A stretch of DNA of 64,000 bases from Taeniopygia guttata (GCF_048771995.1 NC_133037.1:997001-1061000), one strand, 5' to 3'; shown: positions 21,901 through 35,400, numbered from the stretch's first letter. Notes: generated by a model not told the origin, from the sequence alone. Program-made: numbers and translations.

Positions 21901-23364
21901 TTGGGTTCTTTGTTTGCATAAGATCCATCCTAGATGGACATAAAGAAGAAACAATTTGAATTCTTCTCTTTTTTCCCCTGGTTGATATGAAGAGATGAGA
22001 ACTGACAGAGAAAAATCCCATCCAAGTCAGTTCCTAGGGAAAATCATTCCATCAGCTGGAGCTGGTTTTTACTCATGAGTGAAGGTTCAGAGGGACCTAC
22101 ACCTCAGCACTTACCAAACTTGTATTTTATCAGCACAACGTATTCAGCACTGGCATTAAAATATTGAATAAAACATTCCTAAAAGGAAAAGCTTTGTGAA
22201 AACATCTCCTTTTGCTCTCAGGTACCGTCAGAGGTGAATGACAGGGCTGTGTTCGTTCCAGTCTTAGCAGTTGAAACAAAGAGCAACTGCAAAAAAATTC
22301 ATGGGAAAATGCCCAATTTGCCCACACATTGCTTGAATTCCATGAATGGATCTTTCTCTTGCAGCAGGCACGAGGCAATCAGCCTTACATAAATGCCCTA
22401 CATCATCCGAGTAGTCACTTTCTGCTCTTCCAAATCCAACAGAATTATTTATAGCCTGCCATGAAATATTCATGGAAAAGTGTCCATTGCCTGAATTTCT
22501 GCTAAAGAGTAATTTAGCTTGGGTTTTTGCTTTTCTTGCTATCAGAATAATTTAGGTCAGGCAAGAAGCAACAATCTCATGTGCCTACAAAGCCCTTGTG
22601 AGGAGCATGACAAAGGTTTTGGGTTTGGAGCAGGTATTTTGTAAAACCACGGTGATCAATAGGCCCAGTCCAGCTCAAGTCAATGATTAGTCCAATATTT
22701 CCAGCGATTTCAGCCTGCTGAAGCCTCAGAAGCATTTTTAATTACCACAGCTGATTCTCCCCATAGCCAAAGCGCTGTTACAGGCACCAGAGCAGGCACA
22801 GCAAATCTGCATTTCCTGGGGCCAGGAACAAACCAAAGCAGCCCTGCCTCATCCCTCCCAGGGCCTGCAGCAGAATTTTCCTGTTTGAAACTCCTGAAAT
22901 AACCACTCCAAAGGCACAGGAGCAGCGTGGCTCCTGCTTTGGAGCTGGATGCAGTGAAAATTGGTGCTGTAACCTCAAGGGCTGTTGAACAGGGGCCAAA
23001 TAATGTCATCTTTGTGCTGACATGTTTCACAGTAGCATTAAATAAATCTCCTGGTTAAATAAATATTCCTTTCCCCCACATCTTCAATATTTTATAGATT
23101 TTTTTTTTTAACTAATATGCTCATCTTCACCTGCAGATAATAAATAAGCAATAAACCTGAAGCAATAGATTGGGGGGAACATTAAAGTGCAATACAATAA
23201 ATATATATGTGTGTCAATGAAAGCTGGATATCCATATATTTATTTATTTATGCGTGTCTTACAAGGAATTATTACTTCCAAAGGCTTTGAACTGCCATTT
23301 TCCCTTGAAGGAGTTGAGATTTTATGGCTGGCAGGTGTCATGAGAACATCTCCATTGCCATTGC
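21901..23364. other. Unannotated unique sequence
   Basis: No gene or named repeat was seen. A T-run at about 23100-23109 and AT-rich sequence at 23200-23250 precede the LTR. Confidence 0.4.
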
Positions 23365-23645
23365 CAGCAGGAGCTGCTCCCACCCCTCGCTCCCGGCTCT
23401 GCTGGGTGACGCCCTTGAGGCAGGATGGTGTGAGAGGACTCCACTTCAGAAAGCTTGAGAGTAGAACTCTGATTTATTTCAAATACATTGGTCTTTTTAT
23501 AGAGAGCATCGTCCAGCCCAATTCCATTGGTCCTGAAGTAAAAACATTTCATGTCATTGGTGTGCAGTGAATGACACTCAGTGGCAGAACTTACCTATAA
23601 ACCATGGGAACAACAAGAGAGATAAATTTCCCTTCACAGACGCCA
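23365..23645 (-). mobile_element. Solitary ERV-like LTR, reverse strand
   Basis: On the reverse strand a TATAAAAAG box (plus positions 23493-23501) is followed by AATAAA (23473-23478), then a tail containing CTCAAGC and a GTGGAGTCC motif, ending in GC-rich sequence. The order and spacing fit an avian LTR. The U3 side toward 23645 is AT-rich and its end is unclear. No internal retroviral genes are present. Confidence 0.55.
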
Positions 23646-25248
23646 TAATATTGTAAAAAAATCATCCAAAAACCCCAACCAACCCTATAAATCACCAAAT
23701 ACTATTAAAACTTACATATAAGAACTTTAAGAGGGTTTTCATGTGATAAATTGAAGTATCTAAAGAACTCCTCTATCTAGAAAAACATATGACAAATATA
23801 AATATTACATAGCAACTGTTTAGACAGTCAGACAGAAAAATGCATTTTCAGAATGGCATTGCCTGCCAATCTAAATGTCACATTACTCAATCAAATTAAA
23901 ACACACCTCTGAATATTTTAACGTTAATTTTCGAAACTTCCCACAGCACAGCAGTTCCAAGCCATTCCCCCCATTCCTGCTCTCCTCTTGCTCCTGTCAA
24001 TTTTGCCTGCCTGCATATTAGATGTGTATTTATAATTAAAAAGCAGCCTTTGCTGCACCGTTAGCCCAAAAAGGTTCTGTACATCACATGCTACAGGATG
24101 TAATGGATAAATAATAGGATATATCTCCTTCACCTCGGGAAGCTGCTCCCACACGATGAAAAGGGAATCAGAACAACGCACCTGAATGTCAAGGAGTGGA
24201 ACAAGAAGAATCAAAAATTCCCTGCTCCTGCACAGGGCTGTCATTACCATTCGAAATAATCCATCTCCCCCCAAATTCCTGCGGATAATGAAAAGGAAGA
24301 AGTGTTATCAGCAAGCAGGTGTTTTTCCCATTGCTACCAAATAATTTAGGGCAGAATGTAATATTTTGACAGCGTGGCTATGTGGGAGTGTGAGCAGCTG
24401 TCAGGCAGGAATTCCCCTCCCAGACAAAGCTGTGTGAGAGGAATGATCTGGAACGACATCAAAGGCTCCCCACCCCGAGGAGGTCGGGCAGAGACCCGGG
24501 ATGTGACACACAGCATCACGTCCACGGCATCTGCTTGTTTGTTGTGCCAAACGGGGGGAATTCGGGCTGATTCCCAATTCTGTCCTCTCAGCACCACAGA
24601 ACCAAGCCATGGAAGGAGCTGGGAGCTGGAATGGTTTGGTTAATGAGGCACTGGGATGGTGGTTTGGATTTCACCGCCCACGGAGGCTCCACACCTTCTG
24701 AAGGATTCTGTGATGCCACTGAAATCCTCATCCCTTTCCTCACATGCTGGCTGCTGCCAGGTGTGCACTGTGAATTTCAGAGCCTAGGTGCAAAGCAAGG
24801 TCAGGCCTGCCCAGGTAATAAATACGCAGCAAAGGTGAGCGAAAAGTCAAGAGGAAATCTCGGGATCAGCTTGGGCTGATTTCAGTGGGAATACATTCCC
24901 AGCTCCAGGTGAGCATGGCACAAATGGCTCTGGAGCTCCCAGACCCTGGAATTTCGCTGTTCCTTGTGCTGGAGGCACCTAAACACCACCCACAGAGCTC
25001 CTGTTTGCTGTGACCTCGGCAGGGAATTTCCTTCCAACGCCTTTCCCTCCTGCAGGTGGGATAAAGGCATCAATATTCGATGTTAGCCACGTTTGCCCTG
25101 CTGAGAAAAGCAGAGGATTTGCTGTCACATTTGAGCAGGACAGAGCTGCTCTGGTGGATCCCAACCTTTTCCTGATCCCATTCCCAGATTGTCACCTCCT
25201 GTCCCCGCAGAGTGCGTTGGGAGCAGCCTGGGCTCTCCTGGGGCTGGG

Positions 25249-25287
25249 ACCTTCCCCTCCTCTTCCTCCTCCTCCTCCTCCTCGCAG
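25249..25287 (+). repeat. TCC microsatellite
   Basis: A pyrimidine run made mainly of TCC triplets, ending in GCAG. It mimics a strong splice acceptor, but no donor or supported exon follows. Confidence 0.85.
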
Positions 25288-28200
25288 GAGCTGCCTGAGG
25301 AACCGTGGCCTCATTTAACCTGCACCAATTCCCTCAGAGCTGGCAATAAATATTGGGAATTGCTGGAGAGCACATTCCCGTGGGGAGGAAAAAGGAGCGT
25401 TTCCATATGGGCTCAGCCTGGGCTCTTTCCCTCAGGAGAATCTGCCTGCAGATTTAAATAGAAAATAACCCAAATTTAAATCCCAGCATTCCTCTGATTC
25501 TCTGCTTTCTTTCTGCCTCTCTCCATCCCCTTTCATAATCATGTTTAAACCCTGCAACCCAAAAGAGCTCTCTCCAACTCCATGTAAATTCACATTCCTG
25601 GGAGTTTTTCTTCCAGTTTGTGACAGTGTGATTTGCTGCACAACATCTAAAGCTCCACCATGTCACTTAATCCTTTTCTATTTCAGTAAAAGCACAAATC
25701 ACAAGTGGGATTTGGTGGGTTAGAAAAGGACAAATCAAAACTAAAAGGCAACGTTTCTCTAGCTATTGGAGAAGAAAGGGAGGAAAACAGTTCACCTGTG
25801 ATAAAACCTGCTTTAATCAGCAGTTATTCTTTAGAAGAACTTTCAATGTAACAGAGATAAATACGTTTAAATTCTTCAAAATATGACATGCTTTTCTATT
25901 CTTCATTTATCATTTTTGTATGAGAATTGATTGTCTTTACATTACACAGCCCCATCTGTTCAAACACAAAGTTACCATTAAATAAAAGCCAGCGATCAGG
26001 AATTCAGCGTTAATGGCAATATTATGAGTGCAGGAAAGCTGTGCCTGCATTCCCAGCTCTCCATGCTTTCCACTGAGGACTGGTGCATTTCCTCCGCATC
26101 CAGATTTTGCTTTAAATAAAATAAATGTGGTATTTACCTATTGACAAAGCCAAGGGAAGAAATTGTTCCTGCCACCAGCCTGGCTGCTAAAAATAAAGGC
26201 AGAGAATTCTAATCTCAAGAGGCAGTTAAAAGAAGCAAGGAAATTCTTCTGCATAACACAACAGCTTTTCCTTTCCCTTTCCAAGTTCCCCTCCACACAG
26301 ACACTTTCTTTTCCTGGATTTTTGCAGTAGGAGGGAAAAACCCCATTTAAATTTCCCTGCAATAGCAGAGATTGCAGCAATAACCCCTGACCCAGCAAAG
26401 CAAAACAAACTAGAGGAAAATCTTTGGATTTCAAGGACTTTGACCAAAATAAAATCAGAAAACATCTGAGATGGAGGATGCTGAATAGCAGTGGTGGGGA
26501 GCAGAGCACTGCCAGAGCCAAGGCTGTTTCCCTGGGAAAAACCCCAGATCAGCTTACCTGGCCTGAGCAGTAATTAAAACCTGGGATCTGCATCTCCACA
26601 GGAGAACTTCATCATGCTCAGAAACTCCAGCCCCAGCACTGGGGGAAAAAAAGATATCATTACAGTAATTTATAAAATTAGAGGAGCAGAGATGATTTAA
26701 AGGACTGAAGTAAAAAAAGAAGACACAAACCCGATGTCATGGCAGTTTGGGAAAAATATCCATTGTGAGGAGCAGGAAAACATGGGATAAAAAAATCTAA
26801 TTATGGTCTCACTAAATGCAGATTCCAGTTTTATGGCTTTAAACTCAGCAGTTAGCTTGGGAAGATCAGAATGCAAACAAGTCAAAGCTTGGGAATACCA
26901 GAATCCAAACAAGTCAAAGCTTTCCCTTCCACCCCAGCCTGTGGATGGCTCTGTGACATATGGGAGCTCCTGACGTTCTCCTGGATTGCAGCTGGGGCAG
27001 GCAACTGACCCCAAGTGCAGTGAAGGGAAAGAAGGGGAAATTCTTGGCTGTAAGATGATGTAAAATCCTCTAAAATCCTGTCCTTGCAGCCCACTGTCCC
27101 CCTGAACAGTCCCCAAAGCAAACACAGCTCTGCTCTGAAGCAAATTGTCACTGCAAGGCTGGAGCAGAGTCAGTTCTGCTCCTCCTGGGGTGCTGGCCCA
27201 AAGCAGCTGCTCCACCCTGAGCTCCTGCAGGAAACTCCCCCATTCCCAGCCTCTGGAATGACCCCAGGGAAGGGCCAAGGAGCCCCCAGGAAAGCCCAGG
27301 CAGAGAAGAGGGGGGAATGTGCTGTTTGCAGGCTGGAGAAGGAGCTGTGCTCAGAAACAATCCCTGCAGAAATGCCAGTCCCAATTCCCTGGCAGTGCAC
27401 GCTGAGCTCCGCCACCCCTCCTGCACACAGGGATGGCTTTGCAGGAAAGAAGTGGCCCAGCACTTCCTCAGGTGAACACTTCCATGAAATTTCTGTTTAA
27501 AGCCCATTTCCCAGTGCCCTGGAGTGCCTGAGGGGCCTCCAGGAACTTCCCATTGATCCCGGCTGAGCGATGAGGGAATTGTGCAGCCGGAATTATGAGC
27601 TCTGTTATTATGCCAGAAGAAAAGTGGTGCCTGCAGCAGCTCCTGTGAAGGATCCAGCATTGCCTGGGACAGAGAACCAAGCACAGCTCCCAGCACATCT
27701 CCCTGGGGAGAGCAGCCACTGCCCCAGCCCATTAGGCACAGAAAACATCCGAGGAAGCTTTACACTTTGTGTCCTTCTCCCAGCCATCAGCTCAGCTTTT
27801 TCCCCTCTCTCTCCACTTATAAAAGATAAAATCAAGAGAGGCAGGATCCAAAGGAGACTTAATGTGGATGAAAACAACAACAAAGCCTCTTGTTCCCTCT
27901 CAGCAGCCCCAGCAGTCGCTGCCCGGCGCTGATCCACCACGTGTGCCACAGCAGCTCCTAAAGATTCAGGGAAAGGTGATGAGTCAGTTCCTCTATCTTG
28001 ATCAAATTCAGCTGGAACTGCAACAGCAGCAAAATGCACTTTTATCTCCAAGAGGGGGAGAGAAATAGAGGGCACAGATTAGACACAAAGGACAGAAGGC
28101 GCACATTCCCAAACCTGAGATTCTCATTAAGGCACGAGGAGAGAAAACCAGTGACAAATGTGCTCCGCTGCGAGGCAGATAATGGAAAAAGTAAATAAAA

Positions 28201-28307
28201 TGTACATTATGCGCAGGACATTCTAATTCTTTACAGCACAAAGTTTGCAGTGTTTCAGTCTAGGAACAGGATACAATTCCTGATGAAAGGCTGAGCTGCC
28301 TCAGCCC

Positions 28308-28342
28308 CGCGGCGTCGCGAGGAGCTGATCGCCAGCGCGCCG
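28308..28342. promoter_or_regulatory. Very short CpG cluster
   Basis: Nine CpG dinucleotides fall within 35 bases (first C at 28308, last at 28341), in DNA where CpG is otherwise scarce. It is far below CpG-island length. It might be a remnant promoter, a small unmethylated element or chance. No TATA box or exon was tied to it. Confidence 0.3.
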
Positions 28343-29403
28343 CTGACTTCCAGCTGGAAAAAATACAATGGGAACGAGGAGAAAAGGGGATTAGACCGTG
28401 AAATATAAGTATGACACTATTAAAGAATATTATGATACTTCACAGTGTAGAAAGAATAAAAAGTGGAGTCACTGGGCTGTGAAAGTTCTCCTTTCCTCAG
28501 ATAAATTCCGAGCGCGGCGTTACCTGACAGAGGCAGGGGGAAGCTCTTGCTTCAATAGTTTTTCTAATTTGTTCAATTCCTTAAAATACACCGGGAAGCT
28601 GAACACCTCTCACTGACATTTCTGGAGGCAGAGGGGAGTCTCAGTGGGGTGAGACGTGCTGGTGGTGGTCCCCCAGCCAGGCTGGGCTTCACCTCCCGGG
28701 GCGATCCCTGCATCCAGAATTTGGGATTGAACAGAGGGAGATTCCCTGGTACCCAACAAACACCAAGAGAAGAGTCTGAGCTCTTCCTACAGAGTGGGAG
28801 ATGGGTGCACTGGGCTGGCCAAGGAGGATAAATAGCAATACCCCACCTAGAAGAGAACATAAATCCCACAAATGCTCACCAAATGTGAAAGAAATGCCGA
28901 TCCCAGCAGGGCCTGGAGGTGCTCGGGGCCCTGGGAGTCACCTGGAACGAGCCAGTCACACAGTGAAAGCCTCGTTTGGCCTGCAGAGCTTGAAAATGAT
29001 TCCGTTTGATCTTGAGGGATTTTTTTCCCCCCTCAGTGCTCATCTCTCCTGTTTTAAAGGCACCTCAAAAAATGTTTTCTGGGAAGTTATAAGTGTTTGT
29101 TTTATCCACAAGAGTGCTTTACCATGTGAAAGGAATGCAGAGCTGCTGGGTGTTGGTGATGCACACCACGCAGCACCTTCTGCAAAACAGGTAATAAAAA
29201 TCTGCTTCTGCTGGGCAAAAAAAAACCTTTTTATAAAAAAAATCACCTTAAAGGCAGCCCTACAAGTGGTCCTAAAGATTTCAGGGTGGAGTTCAAGCCC
29301 TTTCCCAGGGCAAGAAGGCAAATGTCCTTGGGAAATAAGCAAGACCATGCATAAAAATGTAAATTTAGATTACAAACCTTACAGAAATAGATAAAAAGTT
29401 TAA

Positions 29404-29432
29404 AATATATATTATATATATATATGTTATAT
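29404..29432. repeat. TA-rich microsatellite
   Basis: An interrupted run of TA dinucleotides, of the kind that varies in length between individuals. Confidence 0.75.
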
Positions 29433-31385
29433 CCACTTCCCTATTAAAAAAAAAAGGCCAAAATGAAGAACTAAATAAAATATTTCACTATCAGCTTTTA
29501 AAAGGTATTTGAAGCTCCCAGTTAAAATAAAACTAAACAAACTCTTAGCAGGCAGCAGAGGACTGGAACAGTTCACACTGAAGGGATCTAAACAAGATGA
29601 ATAGGAGGCAGAAGGGGATGACACAGCAGCTCATTAGGAATGGTTCACAGAACAATCTTATCAGTGAAAACATTTTCCCCCTTCGTTTTAAGAACACATT
29701 CATTTAATAGGAAAATTAATTCTGAGCCTGGACTAAATGAAGCCTGGAGCCTTTCGGCAGGGATGGAAAGAACTTGTTGGGTGTTTGATTTCCAATTTGT
29801 GCCCCAGACAAGCCTGGAACCAGCAGAAGTTGGATTCAGGTTAAAAATCCAGTCTTTAATTATTTCCCTGGTGGGAGCTGCAGGCAGCTGGTGCACCCTG
29901 CTGCTGCCGTGGGGAAAAAGGAGACTGGGGAGCATCCCAGGGAAAATGGGGAGCTGGGAATTAAAGCTTTCATGCTATTGCTGATGTTTCCTGCCACAAA
30001 GGCACTGGTGGAACTCCAGAGCTGGTTCTGAGCAGGCTGAGCTGGACTCAGAGCTCCTGGTGGATCCCTTCCATTCATATCCTGTGAAAGGCCTTGATTG
30101 GTTTTGTTTGCTCTGAATAAAATGTGGCATTTTGCACACTGTTAAAAAAATAAATGCTTCACTGCCCAAAAATGACAATCTACCATCTAATTTTTACCTT
30201 TTTTTTGGAACTGAAATACTTGCACCCACTTGAAATTGCAAACTCCAACATTTCATTTTCTTTTTTAAATATGGGCTTCTGCAGGAGTGATGGCAGAGAT
30301 TCCGAGGGGCCTGGAGCTGGGTTTTCATTTAGATAAGCTGCCCGTGGCCAGAGAGGTTATTTACCTTATCCCCACCATCTCTGGGCCTGGGACAGCTCCT
30401 CAGGAGCATCAGCAAGTCTAAATCTTGTGCTGCCAGGGCAGGGGGAGCAGGGAGGAATTATCTGCCATGTCAGACCCTTCAAACATGCAGTAATTCCATA
30501 ACCATTAGGTTCCTCCAGGGCATTCCTCATAGCAGATATTGCAGCAGTTCTTGTCTCCCTCTGCCACAAAACCCGGGAGGAGAGCAGAGCAGAGCAGGCT
30601 GCACGAAGCCCAAGGAATAGCAAATTCAAAATTAAACTTATCCTTCTTCTCTCAGAAAAGTTATTCATCCCTCCTTAATCCTAAACTGCTTGAACAAGAA
30701 TATTTCCCCGACCTCCTTGCTGCAGTGGGAGCTGCTAGAGACACAAACAGAGCAGCATTTGATCCAGAATTCATTACTGTGATAGGAAAGGGTGAAGTGA
30801 CTCTATCACTGCACCTCCTGGCAGCCCAGAGGAGCCAGAATATCTTTTAGCATCAAACCAAAGAATGATCCATTTATTGCACTGATTCTCCACTTAAGAC
30901 TCACTTCAGGAGCCCCCAGTACTCAAACCTGAGCCCTGTGTCTGCATTGAGGGAAATGCTTCACGTGATAATGACCTTAAAAATTATCCCTTTCTTGTGA
31001 ACAACGAAAATTAACTCCTAAATGAGGAATGTTTCTAACTCCTGGTGGGGAAACTGAGGAGCAAAGCATTTCTGGCTGCTCCCTGCAGGCAGAGCGGGGC
31101 TGCTGGCACTCTCCACGGCAGCTCAGGGGTTCCAGATTCATTCCATTGGCTTTCAGTCTGTTGGGTTTGGGTCTCAGACCCAAATATTTTCCAGAATAAT
31201 TCCAAACCTGTGCAGCTGCCTGTGAGTGACACCTCCTGGAGCCTGGAGCCAAACCTCAGCCCCTCCTTTCCAGCCATCCCTCAGTCAGGAAGGGCTGCAA
31301 ATCCTCCATCCTCTGCAGAAAATAGGGAAGGAAAAGACACAAGGGAGGTGCCCAAAAACTCAGCAATGTGCAAGTTGTGATTTAT

Positions 31386-31535
31386 AAAATCACAGAATCC
31401 CAAAGTGGTTTGGGTCGAAAGGACCTCAAAGCCCCTCCAGTGCCACACCACGGCAGGGACACCTTCTCTGCCCCAGGTGGCTCCGAGCCCCGGTGTCCAA
31501 CCTGGCCTGGGACACTGCCAGGGATGGAGGAGCTG
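31386..31535 (-). mobile_element. CR1 LINE 3' end fragment
   Basis: Starts with AATCACAGAATCCCAAAG, the antisense CR1 terminal 8-mers. It continues through GGTTTGGGTCGAAAGGACC, CACGGCAGGGACACC and ACACTGCCAGGGATGG. It is preceded by TTTATAAAATC, also seen beside the CR1 copies at 36.4 and 37.5 kb. It lies about 60 bases from the LTR that follows. Confidence 0.85.
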
Positions 31536-31594
31536 GAAACTTCCACTGTTTCCTTTCTGCTGCAGCAATTCAGTTCTGCTTCTGCAACCTCTCT

Positions 31595-32155
31595 CTGTTT
31601 TCTCTCGGGGTCTGGGTGCCGGGCTGACCCCAGGAGTGTAAAATCCTCCTTCTCCAGCCCTGCAGCCAAAGGAGCAGTCTGAGTGTGCAGGATCAGCTTC
31701 TCAAGGCTGTTTATTTTCCCTTCTCCAGAACATTCTCTCTCTGCCCTGCTGAGCTCTGGCCAGCAGCTCGGCCATGGCATTCTGTCTGCCCTCAGGGCGG
31801 TGTTTGCATTTTATACCAAAAACTGCCTGTGCCATGTTTGCAATAACGTGCCAATATCTGTCATTTCTGTTGGGCAGTGTGTCTGTGCCTTAAACCAACA
31901 GAAAAGTGTCACCAGCACAGCAAGGCATGGAGGGCAAGGAGAAGGAGAAGGAGGTCAGGACACACCCAAATCCATCTTGTCTCCTTGAACCCCATTCTAA
32001 AAACCCCAAAATTCTACTTTTGCACCCTGTGTTAACTACCACACTACTCAAACCTGTGTGGTTTGTAATTCCTCATACAAAGTTGGCAGTTTTTTCCATG
32101 GGCTAAAATGGAAGCCACAGGTGTTTGTGACTTTGTGCCAGGGTCTCTGAGCCCC
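31595..32155 (-). mobile_element. Solitary ERV-like LTR, reverse strand
   Basis: Read on the reverse strand it keeps the same block order as the 45.5 kb LTR: a CAAAGTCACAAA start region, a GTTTTTAGAATGGGG block, an AAGATGGATTTGGG block, a TTTCTGTTGGTTTAAGG block, TATAAAA (plus 31809-31815), and AATAAA (plus 31710-31715) with a short tail. Base identity to the 45.5 kb copy is modest, so it looks like a sister subfamily. No gag, pol or env is attached. Confidence 0.68.
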
Positions 32156-32280
32156 TGTCAGGGTCTGGAGCCAGACAGGGCAGCAGAGGGATGTGCTGGG
32201 CTCCAGCAGTTTTCCAGCCCAAACACAGAATGAACAATCCCAGCCCAGGAGAAGCTCCTGGGAGCCTCTGGGCACTGCCA

Positions 32281-32420
32281 GCACTGCCCTGCAGCAGCTC
32301 AGCACTGCCCTGCAGCAGCTCAGCACTGCCCTGCAGCAGCTCAGCACTGCCAGCACTGCTGTCCTGCAGCAGCTCAGCACTGCCAGCACTGCTGTCCTGC
32401 AGCAGCTCAGCACTGGGATG
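32281..32420. repeat. 21/33-bp mixed minisatellite
   Basis: Three 21-base units start at 32281, 32302 and 32323. Two 33-base units start at 32344 and 32377, and a partial unit starts at 32410. The 33-base form equals the 21-base form plus a 12-base insert, so this is a higher-order array of related units. All share CTGCAGCAGCTCA. Confidence 0.92.
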
Positions 32421-35400
32421 CTGCTGGAGCAGCCTGGGGAGCTGGCAGGAGGCACAGAGCACCTGGAGCCCATCGCTGGCAGCAGCCAGGGGAGCATCAA
32501 GCACGGCTCAGTGGCAGCAGCGAGGCTTTCTGCAGGGAAAAGCCCAGGAGCTGGGCTGGGGATGTGCTCAGAGCAGCCCCAGAGGAACCCAGCCTGACCC
32601 TGACCCATCAGTGCCCTGGTGCAGCACCAGCCTGGGGGCTCCCACAGCCTGCAGGAGAGCAAAGCAGTTCTAGAAACTCACTTTCAACAAGCTCAAATCT
32701 GGCCTGGGTGTGCTGCCAATTCCTCCTTGCGCATTCCTGCTTTGCACAAAGGGAAATAAGAGCAAAATCTGGCCCCCAAATTGCCAGCAGCTCTCTGAAT
32801 GCTAATGCAGGCTTTTCAAATATCCAAGTACATACAAAAGCACAGCTCAGGTTTGAAAAACAACCAGAATTGGCTTTAAAATGTCTGCGCTCTCTTTTCT
32901 GGATGCTCCCCAGGCAGAGCACAGCTCCTCCCTCTGGCCAAGGCTGCATCCCAGAGGAAAATCTGGATTTTCCCTGTGCTGGAGCCAGGCCTCACACCTG
33001 GAGCTCCATCCTCTGTTCTCCATCCAGAAGCTCCTCAGGGGTCAGCAGAGTTCCCTGGGAAGCAGTTGCTGCCTCCAGGAGGAGTTTGACATGTCAGGGG
33101 TTTGTCACATCCCAGAGAAGGCATTTCCAGAGATATTCCAGCATGGCTAACAGAGCCCACACCTCCCCTGCCATGGTCCCAGAGCTGGAGTGGCCATGGA
33201 AAAGCCAGTGGCCAGCAGGTTGGAAAGTTTATTTTACACACTTCTGATTGTTTTTATTATTATCATGTACAGCTCTTATCCCTTAGCACTTTATATCAGC
33301 AGTTATTTTAATTAAGCTTCCCAATGTCATGGTTTTCATTCAAGTCAATTGTTCCACTAAACCAGTGCCAGCTCATGTTTTTAAAAAATGGATGAGCACC
33401 TCTTTGGGATTTGTACACCAGGCAGAAGCTGTGCAGCTGCCTTAGGGTTGTCAGTCCAGACTCAAATATTCACATTGTGGCAACAAAAACACCCAGGAAT
33501 TCTGTTCTACAGGATAGCAACCTGCATGGCAATTAACCAGTGATTAATCACTTTAAAATGTATTCAGCTGACCACTTTGAGAATGGGTTGATTATTTATT
33601 TGGATTTTTAACCACTTGAAACAGCCCCCAGCCCCAGCTTCCCTGTGCTGGTGCTCCTTAGCAAGGAGGGAACACTGACTGAGCTTTCAGACACATTTTA
33701 GGGCCCCATTTGGAGGATCTGAACATGAGAATAATGCACATTCACAAATATCTCATATTCCATCAGCACAGCTTCCCCTTCCCTGCTTATTTTGCATTTC
33801 ATTTTCTTCTGTGAGTACAATGGGGACAGAATATCCCATCTCTGGGAGGGAGCAAATGTCCCATCAAGCAAAACAGGAACTTGTGGATGAACTTGTGCTC
33901 TCCAGACCAGTTCCTCCACAGATAAATAAACCACAGGGAAATTCAGGTTATCAAGCAATTCTTATGGCTTTGATAGACTAGAAATGGAAAATGTGAAAGG
34001 AAAATTATCTCCAAGTAGTTTAAAGTGACTGTAGAAATAAACTAGCTTTTTGAAATGATAAAATACACAATGATATTTCTATTTAAATTCTGATATTTAT
34101 ATTTATTAGCAACAGGCATTTAAACTTCCACATCCCCACCTTTGTATCCCTTTTTAAAATTATGTAAAACAGGATTTTCTGAAGAATTTACAAAAACATT
34201 CAAGAGAAGAAGGAAAACGGGCAGGGTGCTCTCCCACAGGCTCATGGTTCATTTTTCCAGCAGGTTTTCCTCTCTGTAGCATCCTGTGATCAAAATAAGA
34301 ACCACAGTGGCACATTCCAGACTGCAGAGAAATCATTACACTGGCAGATTTGCAGGATCCCATTATCAGGACTTATCAAATATCTGCATTTCTATTGGAA
34401 AATAGGAAATTGCTGTTGAAAATGAGGCAGAAAGACCGGGATGGGAGGCATTTTATCCATGCAAAATTCAGGTTACATTTTACCAGACACATTTATTTCC
34501 CTCTTTAGGAACACAGACACTCCCTCTGGGACTCCCCCTTCCTCATTCCTTCAGCATCCCTGGCTCTTTTATTCCATTTTCGTTTTCTGGCAGGGGCTGC
34601 ACTTAACCCCTCCCAGGTTAAGTTTGAGTCCAGGGGAGCTTTGAGCCATGAAAACCAGCCTTGGGAAGCTTTTGGAGCCAGCAGAAATCCAGGGATGACA
34701 CCCCATTATCATTCCCAAAGGGAATTTAAATTTTCCAAAACTCTTTTTTTTTTTGGCATCCAGACTCCAGGGTACCACAAGAGCCAACTGCAGCGCTGAT
34801 TTTGGGATGTTTTAAGCTAAACCCAGTTGATGACTGGTACCTGAACTGGTGGTTCTTGCTGAGCTCTCCTCCTCCTCTGCCTTCCCAAGCTGCCCTCGCT
34901 GTCCTGGGCATCCCATGAGGGATCAATTGATTGATCCGCTGAGGGATCAATCACCATTTCACACCAGGGTGTCCCTGCCAGCACATGGGGATCAGCTTTA
35001 AGCTCCCTCCCCACCCAACCCAGCACATTCCAGCAGCCTTTGGTTCTACAGATTGCAAACATGGTGACAAAAATCAGAAATGATCCTCTTCCAAAGCCAC
35101 CAGAGATGGAAGAATAAGCCCAGGCTCCCCTGATCCCTCCTGGGACAGCAGATCATCTGGCAGAGGAGCAGGAGGATGCTCCTGACCCCTGAGCCCCAGC
35201 CCCCAGCTCCCAGGTGGGCAGAGGGGAGCTGTAAATCCTCTCTTCAGGCACTTGGCAGAACTAATCTCCTTTAATCTCTTCTCTTTATGGCACCTCCTTG
35301 GGCTGACAAAACTGTGATTTATGGACTGTCAGCAAAGTCCACAAGGCCAATATCTTCCTCCAGGAGTTCCCTTCCTCCAGCAGCTGCCAGTGGCCAGGGA

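Larger units (their letters stand above)
23646..31385. other. Long repeat-poor stretch
   Basis: In about 7.7 kb I recognised no CR1 or LTR, which is unusual for this window. It holds a TCC microsatellite (about 25258-25284), a TA-rich run (about 29404-29432) and a tiny CpG cluster (28308-28342). Reverse-strand open frames of 193 and 194 codons (26697-27278, 27148-27732) sit in GC-rich sequence and have no family features. The scarcity of insertions could mean selective constraint or chance. Confidence 0.4.

Noticed and set aside
21269-22021. 250-codon reverse open frame
   Set aside because: It is antisense to a CR1 tail in part, with no recognisable family, signal or domain and no promoter. 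Length alone is weak evidence in avian GC-rich DNA.
25249-25320. Strong acceptor from a TCC run
   Set aside because: The pyrimidine tract is a microsatellite, no donor follows and the frames close soon after.
26697-27732. Two overlapping reverse frames of 193 and 194 codons
   Set aside because: They overlap each other in different frames and resemble random translation of GC-rich DNA; no family features.
32564-33247. 227-codon forward frame
   Set aside because: Low-complexity GC-rich start beside a minisatellite, with no domain or splice context recognised.
34920-34953. GATCAAT palindrome-like cluster
   Set aside because: Arms of seven bases with an overlapping centre; likely chance in AT-rich sequence.
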